Assembly (NCBI GenBank): GCA_016931085.1
Contig: JAFGFO010000362.1
Coordinates: forward strand, 1 to 16,375
DNA length: 16,375 nucleotides
DNA from: Thermoflexales bacterium
Lineage (GTDB): Bacteria > Chloroflexota > Anaerolineae > Fen-1058
Reading direction: 5' to 3'
The notes below the pieces were generated by a model, which did no database searches, was not told the origin of the DNA, and saw only the letters and a list, made by a program, of their open reading frames with translations. This document shows positions 1-6,975 of the stretch, one piece after another; the stretch's first letter is position 1, and every line of letters begins with the position of its first letter. The position numbers were made by a program, and so were the translations under genes.

Positions 1-1
1 C

Positions 2-1333
2 CAGTACGTGATCCGGGCGCGAGCGATGGACGAGTTTGGCAATGTGGGGGCGGTGGATGCGGTCACCGTCACTCTGCAAAACAAGGATTATTTTGCCTAC
101 CTGCCCGTTGTCACCAAGCGCTGGCCGCCTGTCCCATACCCGCCGGCCCTGGCAGACATCAGCAATCCCGAGCAGGCTGAGCATTACGTGCTGAACTGGT
201 CGTATCTCGGCACAGCCGTCCCCGTGCTCACCTACACACTGCAGGAATCTAACCAACTGAGCTTTGCCCAGACGGTCAATTACTACCCTGGCCACAGCCT
301 GTCGCAAACCATCCAGGACAGGCTGCCGGGCATCTATTACTACCGCGTGCGCGGTCATAACTCGTATGGGCCGGGTGAATGGAGCAACGTCGTGTCCACC
401 ACGGTCTTGCCGGACGCGCCACTTCTCAGTCCCATCGATAACCCCGCTGGACTGGCGGACTATCTCGTGGCGTGGACTGGCGCTCGAGGCGTCACGGCTT
501 ACGTGCTGCAAGAAGCGCCCACGTCCCACTTTACGAGCACGCTCGAGCTGTACAGCGGCCCAGCCTTGTCGTACACGGTCTGGGGCAAAGCCAGCGGCGT
601 CTATTTCTACCGGGTCAAGTCGGTCTACGACGCGCCATTTCTCAGTGGCGCCCTGTCCAGTGCGTGGAGCAACGTAGTCTCGACCACCGTCGTGACCTTT
701 CACGACGATTTTGACGATCCCAGCACGGACTGGGCGGTGCGGCGGACGAGCGCGCCGTCCGTCCTTTCGACCACGGTATCCTACCAGGGCGGCCGACTGG
801 TGACTCGGCTGAACGACCGGTATGATTTTTCGATCATCTCTCCCATGAGGCAGGCGCCTGCTCCGCCCTATACCATTCGCATCAAGACGCGCCTCGTCTA
901 CCCCGCTTACCAGGCCGCCTATGGCATCATCTTTGGCGGCAACACTGGCTCGATCTGCCCGACGGACCGCTCGAACGGCGGCGACCCGCAGGGGTGTTTT
1001 TACCATTATTATCGCCTGAACGTGGTCTGGTCCGGCGATTATCTCCAGTGCTCGGTCAAGCGGATCGACTCTCACGAGGCAGAAAAGGGCAAGGCCAATG
1101 GCGTCGAGCTGATGGATTATACCTGGCTTCACAAATGGACGACGCACGACGATTGGAACACCTGGGAAATCCGGGTCAAGGACACGGGCTTTTCGCTGTA
1201 CGTGAATGACCTCAAGTTGTTCGAGACCGTAGACAGTTCCTACGTTCACGAGCCTCTGTTTGGCTTGTTCCTCTCGACCGGCGAGTTCAACCCGGCTATC
1301 TTTGAGCACGAGTATTTTTATATCGATCACTAA
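2..1333 (+). CDS. Exported Fn3/LamG-like surface protein, 3' part only
   Basis: The reading frame is open from base 2, so the true start lies outside the window; the first ATG at 26 is internal. The first visible residues (YVIRARAMDEFGNVGA) look like the end of an Fn3/Ig-like domain. Next comes the motif YLPVVTKRWPP, which I recall as frequent in Chloroflexota exported proteins. Two Fn3-like repeats follow, each with a YVLQE strand, a GxYYYRV strand and a WSNVVSTTV end. The last ~210 residues start at HDDFDDPSTDWAVRRTSAP and look like a concanavalin/LamG-like jelly roll, a fold that often binds carbohydrate. The protein ends EYFYIDH. It is a paralogue of the gene starting at 1431 but has extra N-terminal domains. 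Probable role: cell-surface or secreted binding protein; no catalytic motif was seen. Confidence 0.8.
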   Translation, partial: QYVIRARAMDEFGNVGAVDAVTVTLQNKDYFAYLPVVTKRWPPVPYPPALADISNPEQAEHYVLNWSYLGTAVPVLTYTLQESNQLSFAQTVNYYPGHSLSQTIQDRLPGIYYYRVRGHNSYGPGEWSNVVSTTVLPDAPLLSPIDNPAGLADYLVAWTGARGVTAYVLQEAPTSHFTSTLELYSGPALSYTVWGKASGVYFYRVKSVYDAPFLSGALSSAWSNVVSTTVVTFHDDFDDPSTDWAVRRTSAPSVLSTTVSYQGGRLVTRLNDRYDFSIISPMRQAPAPPYTIRIKTRLVYPAYQAAYGIIFGGNTGSICPTDRSNGGDPQGCFYHYYRLNVVWSGDYLQCSVKRIDSHEAEKGKANGVELMDYTWLHKWTTHDDWNTWEIRVKDTGFSLYVNDLKLFETVDSSYVHEPLFGLFLSTGEFNPAIFEHEYFYIDH

Positions 1334-1473
1334 AAGGAGAATATGCGTAACATTGTGTCCCTAACAACTGCCGTATTTCGTCAAAATTCAGCCAGGCCCA
1401 TATCTCTACATAGATCACTAAGAGGAGAATATGCGTAACATTGTGTCCCTAACAACTGCCGTATTTCGTCAAA
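1325..1473 (+). repeat. Direct repeat spanning stop codon, RBS and start codon
   Basis: A 61-bp unit occurs at 1325-1385 and again at 1413-1473, offset 88 bp, with one mismatch (A1334 versus G1422). Each copy runs from a GATCACTAA gene end through an (A/G)AGGAGA ribosome site and ATG to the first 14 codons (MRNIVSLTTAVFRQ). The 27 bases between the copies are the end of a third paralogue. Confidence 0.9.
1343..1421 (+). pseudogene. Deletion scar of a third Fn3/LamG paralogue
   Basis: The ATG at 1343 has the same ribosome site and the same first 14 codons (MRNIVSLTTAVFRQ) as the intact gene at 1431. After codon 14 the sequence jumps to the last few codons of a paralogue, read in another frame as PYLYIDH plus TAA at 1419-1421; compare EYFYIDH at the end of the upstream gene. 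The two halves are out of frame. Translation from 1343 would give only a 31-residue peptide ending at 1438, inside the next gene. I infer a former complete gene that lost almost its whole body by internal deletion, leaving its head and tail. Confidence 0.75.
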
Positions 1474-2996
1474 TTCTACCGCTCGGGCTGGCGCTGGGTG
1501 TGTGTTGCGCCGTGGTGCAAGCCACGGCGGCCGGCTCGGAGCAAGGCCAGCTCGCCGCTGTGCTTTTGGAGCAGCCGGGAAGCGCCCGCGAACCAGATTC
1601 GGCCAGGCCCAGCGGGGCGATCGTGGACAGCCCAAGCGCCGCCAATCCAGACCTGACCATCAGGGCAACGGTTTCGTATACGATCTACCTGCCTTTTGTG
1701 ACCAGGCGCTGGCCGCCCATGCCCCCCCAGCTCGTGATGAATGCCATCGACAACCCGGACTATGACGGGGATTACCTCCTGACGTGGAGCGCGGCTGATT
1801 TTGCCGATTACTATGTGCTGCAAGAGTCTGAGACACCTGATTTCGTATCCTCCTTCACCTTCGCGCCCCAGACCAGCCTCAGCCAGACGATCAGTGACAA
1901 ATCCAGCGGCACGCATTATCGCACCTACTATTACCGCGCCAGGGGGGTCAATACGACTCCGCCGGGCTACGATGGCGCGTGGAGCGAGCTTGTGTCGACG
2001 ACCGTCTACGCTTTGCCGCTCACGCCAACGCTGCATTCCATCAGCAATTCCGAGGACCTGTCCTCTTTCGTAGTCTCTTGGGACGCAGACGCGGCGGCGG
2101 ATTGGTATGTCCTGGAGCAAGCCTCCACGGACACGTTTACCGACTCGCAGGAGATCTACCGGGGCAATGCGCTGGCATGCACTGTAGGCAGCCTCTGGCC
2201 GGGCGTGTACTATTATCGCCTCGCGTCGGCTAACCCGCGCGCTTCGAGCGCCTGGAGCGCTTGGGTATCCACCACCGTCACCGTCATCCGTGACGATTTC
2301 ACCAACCCGGCGACGGGCTGGACCGTGCGGCGCACCAGCGCGCCAGATCCGTCGGTAGCCGTCACCCGCTATGTCGATGGCCGGCTCAGGACAGAAGTCC
2401 ATTCCCGCTGGGACTATGCCATCTTTTCACCTATGCTGGAAGCGCCGCCCCCGCCTTACAATATCCAGATGGCCACGCGCATCGTCCACTTTGCCAACCT
2501 GACGTCGTTTGGTATCGTCTTTGGTGGCAACCGAGGGACGACCTGCCCGCCGATCGATCGCTCGAGCTCGGCCGATCCCAACGGGTGCTTTTTCCACTAT
2601 TATCGCTTGAACGTGATCTGGGGCGGGTATCTCAAATACCAGGTCAAGCGGATTGATTACCACGAGGCCGAGAAGGGTAAAGCTCGAGGCGTGACGCTGC
2701 TGGGCGAGGGCTACAGAGACATCAGCGAGATCACCTCGGACGACAATTGGAACGCGTGGGAGATCAAGGTTCGCGAGGATGGCTTTGCTGTCTACGTCAA
2801 TAATAATTTGCTCGGCTGGACGACTGACACGACCTACCTCCACGATCCCTTGTTCGGCATCCTGACTTCGACGGACGAATACAACAGCGCCGAGTTCGAG
2901 CACGAGTTCTACTATGTCGACGCGGCGGGTGACGATCCCTTGCCCACTTCGGGTTATCTGCTGCCCGGCACGAATTGGTACGTGCCGGCGGATTGA
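1431..2996 (+). CDS. Exported Fn3/LamG-like surface protein
   Basis: 521 residues. An AGAGGAGA ribosome site lies 2-3 bases before the ATG. The N-terminus has a charged start, a hydrophobic run (about 15-30) and ATA-type small residues near 31-34, consistent with a Sec signal peptide. A low-complexity linker leads to YLPFVTRRWPP at about 86-96. Two Fn3-like domains follow (about 97-193 and 196-283), each ending in WS..VSTTV. A LamG/concanavalin-like domain (about 285-500) opens with DDFTNPATGWTVRRTSAP and contains YHEAEKGKARG and FEHEFYYVD. It is strongly similar to the partial upstream gene, including the WxVRRTSAP and HYYRLNV segments. Inferred role: secreted or surface-attached binding protein. 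No enzyme motif was seen, and there is no LPXTG or C-terminal membrane anchor. Confidence 0.85.
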   Translation: MRNIVSLTTAVFRQILPLGLALGVCCAVVQATAAGSEQGQLAAVLLEQPGSAREPDSARPSGAIVDSPSAANPDLTIRATVSYTIYLPFVTRRWPPMPPQLVMNAIDNPDYDGDYLLTWSAADFADYYVLQESETPDFVSSFTFAPQTSLSQTISDKSSGTHYRTYYYRARGVNTTPPGYDGAWSELVSTTVYALPLTPTLHSISNSEDLSSFVVSWDADAAADWYVLEQASTDTFTDSQEIYRGNALACTVGSLWPGVYYYRLASANPRASSAWSAWVSTTVTVIRDDFTNPATGWTVRRTSAPDPSVAVTRYVDGRLRTEVHSRWDYAIFSPMLEAPPPPYNIQMATRIVHFANLTSFGIVFGGNRGTTCPPIDRSSSADPNGCFFHYYRLNVIWGGYLKYQVKRIDYHEAEKGKARGVTLLGEGYRDISEITSDDNWNAWEIKVREDGFAVYVNNNLLGWTTDTTYLHDPLFGILTSTDEYNSAEFEHEFYYVDAAGDDPLPTSGYLLPGTNWYVPAD

Positions 2997-3014
2997 GCGA
3001 TTAGGAGGATGTGC

Positions 3015-4007
3015 ATGAAGGCCACCGAGGCGCCTTTAGCCCCCTTGTCGAGCGAGCCTGGGGCGCTCGATCTCTCGATCGTCATGCCTGTTTACAACGA
3101 AGCGGGGGCGCTGCCTGGCTTGCTGGCCGAACTGGCCGAGATACTGCCGGCCTTGGGCCTGTCTTACGAGATCATCGCTGTCGACGATGGCAGTCGCGAC
3201 GGCAGTTGGGCCACGCTGAAAGGCGTGGCCGCCGGTGACGACCACCTCAAGGCGATTCGCCTCAGGCGCAACTTTGGGCAGACGGCCGCCTTTTCGGCCG
3301 GCTTTGACGCCGCGCGGGGCCAGGTCATCGTCACCATGGATGCCGACGGGCAAAATGACCCGGCCTATATCCCGCGCCTGCTGGACAAGATAGCCGAAGG
3401 CTATGACATCGTCTCCGGCTGGCGCCAGGATCGCCAGGAGCCGTTCTTCCTGCGGCGCTTGCCGTCCATCGTCGCCAACTGGCTGATTGGCCAGACGACC
3501 AACGTGCGCCTCCACGATTACGGCTGCTCGCTCAAAGCTTATCGCAGCGAGGTCATCGAGAACGTTCACCTCTACGGCGAGCTGCACCGCTTTATCCCGG
3601 CCCTGGCTTCGTGGATGGGCGTGCGCATTGCCGAAATTCCCGTCAAGGATCGCAAGCGCGTGCACGGCCAAAGCAAATACGGCCTCAACCGCACCGTGCG
3701 CGTCTTGTTCGACTTGATCACCGTGTTCTTTCTGCTCAGCTTTAGCGCGCGTCCCATGCAGTTGTTCGGTCTCTTGGGCCTGGCTTCGCTGGGGAGTGGC
3801 ACGTTGATCGGCCTGTATTTGACCGTGCTCAAGCTGTTTTACCACGCCAGCCTGTCGAACCGGCCCTTGCTTTGGCTGGCGGTGCTGTTGATCGTCACCG
3901 GCATACAATTTGTCTCGATGGGGCTGATCGCCGAACTTCTCACGCGCACGTACCACGAAGCGCTGCATAAATCGATCTATGCCATTCGTGAAAAAGTCAA
4001 TGACTGA
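3015..4007 (+). CDS. Polyprenyl-phosphate glycosyltransferase, GT2 (CsbB/GtrB/DPM type)
   Basis: 330 residues from ATG 3015, chosen because AGGAGG at 3003-3008 sits 6 bases upstream; the ATG at 3009 directly abuts that site and is unlikely. The catalytic domain has SIVMPVYNE (21-29), VDDGS (56-60), RNFGQTAAFSAGFDAARG, and the metal-binding TMDADGQNDP (DAD at 109-111). The segment KRVHGQSKYGLNRT precedes two C-terminal membrane helices (about 258-277 and 294-318). Members of this family transfer a sugar from a nucleotide donor to undecaprenyl or dolichol phosphate on the cytoplasmic face. The sugar cannot be read from sequence. It overlaps the following membrane gene, as csbB and yfhO sit together in Bacillus, suggesting one glycosylation unit. 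Confidence 0.9.
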   Translation: MKATEAPLAPLSSEPGALDLSIVMPVYNEAGALPGLLAELAEILPALGLSYEIIAVDDGSRDGSWATLKGVAAGDDHLKAIRLRRNFGQTAAFSAGFDAARGQVIVTMDADGQNDPAYIPRLLDKIAEGYDIVSGWRQDRQEPFFLRRLPSIVANWLIGQTTNVRLHDYGCSLKAYRSEVIENVHLYGELHRFIPALASWMGVRIAEIPVKDRKRVHGQSKYGLNRTVRVLFDLITVFFLLSFSARPMQLFGLLGLASLGSGTLIGLYLTVLKLFYHASLSNRPLLWLAVLLIVTGIQFVSMGLIAELLTRTYHEALHKSIYAIREKVND

Positions 4008-6396
4008 GTCCCACACCACCGCAGCCCTGGGGCGCGCCTTCCGCCGGCCCCAGGGCTACACGGCCGCCGGGCTATACCTGGCGGTGGCGGCCCTCCTTTT
4101 CTTCTGGGATGCCTTGTTCAACTGGCCGGCCGGCAAAATCATGGCCGGCGGCGACATCACCACGATGTTTGTGCCCTGGCTGAGCTTTATCTTTGATTCG
4201 CTGCGCCAGCACGGCCAACTGCCCTTGTGGAACCCGTATTTGTTCTCGGGCGTCCCCTTCGCCGCCAATCCACAGCCGATGCTGTTCTATCCGTTCACTT
4301 ACCTTGGCTTATTTCTGCCGCTGGCGCGCGCGATGGCCTTGACGCTGGCCATCCACGCCTGGTTGGGTGGGATGGGCGCCTATGGCTGGCTGCGTTCGTT
4401 GGGCGCCACTCATGGAGGAGCTTTGCTGGCTGGCTTGGCTTTTGCGTTCACAGGCGCGTTTTCACTGCGGGTTGGCGTGGGACACTATGGTATCGCGTTA
4501 CAATTGGCCTGGTGGCCGTTGTCGTTTTGGGCCTTGCACAACGCTTTCGCGCGCGGCTCTTGGCGGCGGGCCGTGCTTAGCGGTATCCCGCTGGCCCTTG
4601 GACTGCTCTCAGGCCATTCTGCCACCTGCTTGCTGCTTTACGTGGCCTTGGGCCTGTACACGGCTTTCGTGGCCGGCCTCGTTTATTGGCAGAACAAGCA
4701 GTGGCGTGCGGCGGGACGTGTGCTAGGCTTGGGCGCTGCGGCAGTTGGGACGAGCCTGGCGCTGGCCGCCGTGCAATACCTGCCGCTTTTCACTTTCAGC
4801 CAACTGTCGGTGCGTACCGCCTCGCCCTCGCTCGACTTTTCGTCACGCTTCTCCATGCCGTTCGGCCACCTGATCGCGCTGCTGGTGCCCAACTTTTTCG
4901 GCGAGGTCATCCGCACCGGCTATTGGAGCGTGGAAGGCTACGCGGAGATGAGCTATTACGTCGGCGTGCTGGTCTTTTTCCTGGCCGTGTGTGGCCTCCG
5001 CCTGGTCTTGAGCTCGCCGGAGAGCCGACCCGCGCAGACTTCCGAAGTCTTGGAGACTTCGGAAGTCTTGAGCTTGCCCTCGTCTTTCGAGACAGTGCCC
5101 AGCAGCACGGACAAACACCGCCTCTTGTTTTTCCTCGCCCTGGCCCTGGGCGCCGTGCTCCTGCAATTGGGGCCGGACGGGGTCTTGTTCGTGCTCTTTT
5201 ACCGCTTTGTGCCGGGCTTTGCCCTGACGCGCGCGCCCGGCCGCGCCGGCCTGATTTATCTTTTTGCGATGATCACCGTCGCCGGTTTGAGTTGGAGCCA
5301 GCTCGAACGCGCCTCCCAAGCCAGGCTTCAATCCTTGTTGGGCCTGTTCGACCGGCGCTTTGTGGGGCTTGTCTCGGCGCTCGGTGTTGGGGCCATGGTG
5401 GTGGCTTTTATGTTTTACGCCGCTGCCAGGCCGGACGGGCCGGCCTGGACGTGGCACATGGCCGATCAGCTCGCTCGCTTTCTCGTGCTGTTTTGGGGCG
5501 TGATGGCCCTGTTGGCGGCCTGGCGAGGCGGCCGCCTCTCGCGGCCCGCGCTCAATGGGCTGGCCCTGCTGCTGGTGATCTTGGATTTGTGGTCGTATGG
5601 CCTCAGAGGGATACGGCCGGTCAGCGATGACCTGGCCCCGACCTGGTCCAACGTGGCCAGCTTTATGCAGGACAAGCTGGATTACCGCGTCACGTCTGGG
5701 GAGTACCAGCTCTTTGAGCACAACGGGGCATTGGGCTGGCGTGTGCGCAGCCCGCTTGGCTACGATCCACTGGCGTTGGCGCGCTACCAGGCATTGCTGG
5801 ATTCCGCGCCTGACTACTCTGACCGCGTCTACGACCTGCTCAACGTCCGCTACATCGTTAGCCCCCATGGCATCCACTCAGACTGGCCTGGCTTGCACCT
5901 CAGTTTCGACGGCTATGGCCTCAAAGTCTACCGGCGCTCCAGCGCGCTGCCGCGCGCATGGATCGTGCACGATGCCATCGTCGAGCCTGACGACCAAAAA
6001 GCCCTGGGGATGTTACACGCCGAGCAGTTTGGAATCAGCCGCACCGTGACCTTGCTGGCCGCCCCGCCGTGCGAGATCGAGCCGGCACAAAGCGCCGAGG
6101 AGACGGCGCAGGTCGTGGGCGAATCACCCAATCACCTGGAGCTGAGCACACACTTGGCTAGCGCCGGCCTGCTGGTGCTCAGCGAAGTCTATTACCCCGG
6201 CTGGCAGGCCAGTGTGGACGGGCAGCCGGCCCAGGTCTTGCGGGCCGACACAACCCTGCGCGCCGTGTGCCTGCCGGCCGGCTCGCACAGCGTGCGCCTG
6301 GATTTTTGGCCGCGCGATTTGCTCGCCGGCGCGCTCGTATCGGCGCTGTCGCTGTGCCTGGTGTTGGGCTTGGTCTTGGTAAGACATAAACCCTAA
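4000..6396 (+). CDS. YfhO-family multi-pass membrane protein, probable GT-C glycosyltransferase
   Basis: 798 residues from ATG 4000, which overlaps the upstream stop by 8 bases; an in-frame ATG at 3979 would add 7 residues. Neither has a clear ribosome site, so translational coupling is assumed. After a first membrane helix comes GGDITTMFVPW and then LPLWNPYLFSGVPFAANPQP, the loop typical of YfhO and related GT-C proteins; its acidic residue (GGD) is the likely catalytic site. Many hydrophobic helices follow, then an extracytoplasmic C-terminal region with SEVYYPGWQASVDGQP and a last helix. In Bacillus, YfhO works with CsbB to add GlcNAc to lipoteichoic acid; the target here is unknown. A palindromic repeat is translated in frame as TSEVLETSEVL at about residues 346-357, in a loop. 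The stop codon lies inside another palindrome. Confidence 0.85.
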   Translation: MTESHTTAALGRAFRRPQGYTAAGLYLAVAALLFFWDALFNWPAGKIMAGGDITTMFVPWLSFIFDSLRQHGQLPLWNPYLFSGVPFAANPQPMLFYPFTYLGLFLPLARAMALTLAIHAWLGGMGAYGWLRSLGATHGGALLAGLAFAFTGAFSLRVGVGHYGIALQLAWWPLSFWALHNAFARGSWRRAVLSGIPLALGLLSGHSATCLLLYVALGLYTAFVAGLVYWQNKQWRAAGRVLGLGAAAVGTSLALAAVQYLPLFTFSQLSVRTASPSLDFSSRFSMPFGHLIALLVPNFFGEVIRTGYWSVEGYAEMSYYVGVLVFFLAVCGLRLVLSSPESRPAQTSEVLETSEVLSLPSSFETVPSSTDKHRLLFFLALALGAVLLQLGPDGVLFVLFYRFVPGFALTRAPGRAGLIYLFAMITVAGLSWSQLERASQARLQSLLGLFDRRFVGLVSALGVGAMVVAFMFYAAARPDGPAWTWHMADQLARFLVLFWGVMALLAAWRGGRLSRPALNGLALLLVILDLWSYGLRGIRPVSDDLAPTWSNVASFMQDKLDYRVTSGEYQLFEHNGALGWRVRSPLGYDPLALARYQALLDSAPDYSDRVYDLLNVRYIVSPHGIHSDWPGLHLSFDGYGLKVYRRSSALPRAWIVHDAIVEPDDQKALGMLHAEQFGISRTVTLLAAPPCEIEPAQSAEETAQVVGESPNHLELSTHLASAGLLVLSEVYYPGWQASVDGQPAQVLRADTTLRAVCLPAGSHSVRLDFWPRDLLAGALVSALSLCLVLGLVLVRHKP
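5036..5068 (+). repeat. Palindromic mini-repeat inside the YfhO coding sequence
   Basis: Arms AGACTTCCGAAGTCT (5036-5050) and AGACTTCGGAAGTCT (5054-5068) are perfect reverse complements with a 3-base loop, and each arm is itself almost palindromic. The same two arms recur at 16319-16352. It keeps the host frame open and encodes a duplicated TSEVL. Confidence 0.9.
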
Positions 6397-6419
6397 GGTC
6401 TTCAAGACCCTTAGGGTTT
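6388..6419. terminator. Hairpin at the yfhO stop codon, between convergent genes
   Basis: AAACCCTAAGGTCTT (6388-6402) pairs with AAGACCCTTAGGGTTT (6404-6419), with one bulged base and a very tight loop. The TAA of the YfhO gene (6394-6396) is part of the left arm. The convergent gene on the - strand ends at 6422. It could act as a two-way transcription terminator; there is only a short T run on either side. It also looks like a dispersed repeat that supplies the stop codon. Confidence 0.65.
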
Positions 6420-6421
6420 CT

Positions 6422-6796
6422 CTACTCCACAAAGATCTCGACGCGCTCGCCGTCCGCCTCGTCAATCACGTCGACGATCTTGCCTTGCGCGCCGCTCTTG
6501 ATGGCGCTCACGATCTCATCAATATCCATGCCCTCGATCTCGGGCGCGAAGCGCGCGCCCATCTTGATGCCCACGTTGACCAGGCCCATGGGAATATTGA
6601 CGTTGACCTTGTCCTTGCCGGTGTCCAGATCGACCACGCGCACGCGAAACCAGCGCGCCCCCGCCCCGCCCTCGGCCGGCTTTTCGCCGCGCGCGCCCCC
6701 CGACAAAGCGCTCAACAGCTTGGCGCCCTCTTCGGCCGTGATCTTGCCTTCTTCGACCATTTTCAAGATTTGCAGACGTTCCTCAACACTAGTCAT
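6422..6796 (-). CDS. Small SHOCT-like domain protein
   Basis: 124 residues. The start at 6796 is set by AAGGAGG (6803-6809) 6 bases upstream; the frame is open further upstream, but that part is intergenic repeat. The first 30 residues (MTSVEERLQILKMVEEGKITAEEGAKLL) form the short two-helix SHOCT-like module also found at the end of the DUF4097-like and DUF2089 proteins in this cluster. The remainder (from about 50) is an alpha/beta segment with WFRVRVVDLDTGKDKVNVNIPMGLV and ends in GKIVDVIDEADGERVEIFVE. This layout is common in small proteins near DUF4097/YvlB-type genes and has no known biochemical role. No membrane segment or signal peptide was seen. It is separated from the GNAT gene by about 180 bp and may have its own promoter. 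Confidence 0.8.
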   Translation of the reverse strand: MTSVEERLQILKMVEEGKITAEEGAKLLSALSGGARGEKPAEGGAGARWFRVRVVDLDTGKDKVNVNIPMGLVNVGIKMGARFAPEIEGMDIDEIVSAIKSGAQGKIVDVIDEADGERVEIFVE

Positions 6797-6802
6797 CGTA
6801 TA

Positions 6803-6831
6803 CCTCCTTCGAACATAGATCGCGAATGTTC
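6803..6831 (-). promoter_or_regulatory. Ribosome site plus GAACAT inverted repeat
   Basis: AAGGAGG (6803-6809, read on the - strand) lies 6 bases before the ATG at 6796. Immediately upstream is an inverted repeat, GAACAT (6811-6816) and ATGTTC (6826-6831), with 9 bases between. Its position suggests an operator or a 5'-UTR hairpin. The spacing does not fit the GAAC-N4-GTTC LexA box. No convincing -35/-10 pair was found. Confidence 0.4.
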
Positions 6832-6975
6832 TTCTACATTTATCCCAATTCGTGCCATCCGCTTCGGAGCCCCGAAGGGGGCTGTTGTCCCATTGGTGAC
6901 ATTCGTGGCTAAAATTTCGTTCCGAGTGAGGAGCAAAGCATTTCCAGAATGCCACTCACGTGTTCTATTCGATCG
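6832..6975. repeat. Intergenic stretch resembling a dispersed repeat
   Basis: This gap between the GNAT stop and the leader of the small gene holds related phrases (AATTCGTGCCATC; ATTGGTGACATTCGTGGC) flanking a hairpin, CTTCGG (6862-6867) with CCGAAG (6872-6877). The - strand reading CCACGAATG...CACGAATTGG resembles intergenic repeats I recall from environmental bacterial genomes. No gene is supported here. Confidence 0.35.

Noticed and set aside
1325..1473. CRISPR-like or phase-variable repeat array
   Set aside because: Only two copies exist, and they contain gene ends and starts; a gene deletion explains them better.
1476..2402. 308-codon - strand frame
   Set aside because: Antisense of the exported Fn3 protein, with no ribosome site or recognisable domain.
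3036..4019. Long open frame (327 codons) on the - strand
   Set aside because: It lies wholly across the well-supported glycosyltransferase; its product has no family features and is low-complexity. Antisense frames are expected in GC-rich DNA.
4686..5877. Long frames on both strands (314 and 344 codons) inside the YfhO gene
   Set aside because: Both are alternative frames of a clear membrane protein and give Arg/Pro/Gln-rich nonsense products.
6811..6831. LexA (SOS) box
   Set aside because: The arms match GAAC/GTTC but the spacing is 13 rather than 4 bases.
6797..6955. N-terminal extension of the small SHOCT-like protein
   Set aside because: The frame is open, but the extension encodes repeat-like sequence and a strong ribosome site marks ATG 6796 as the start.
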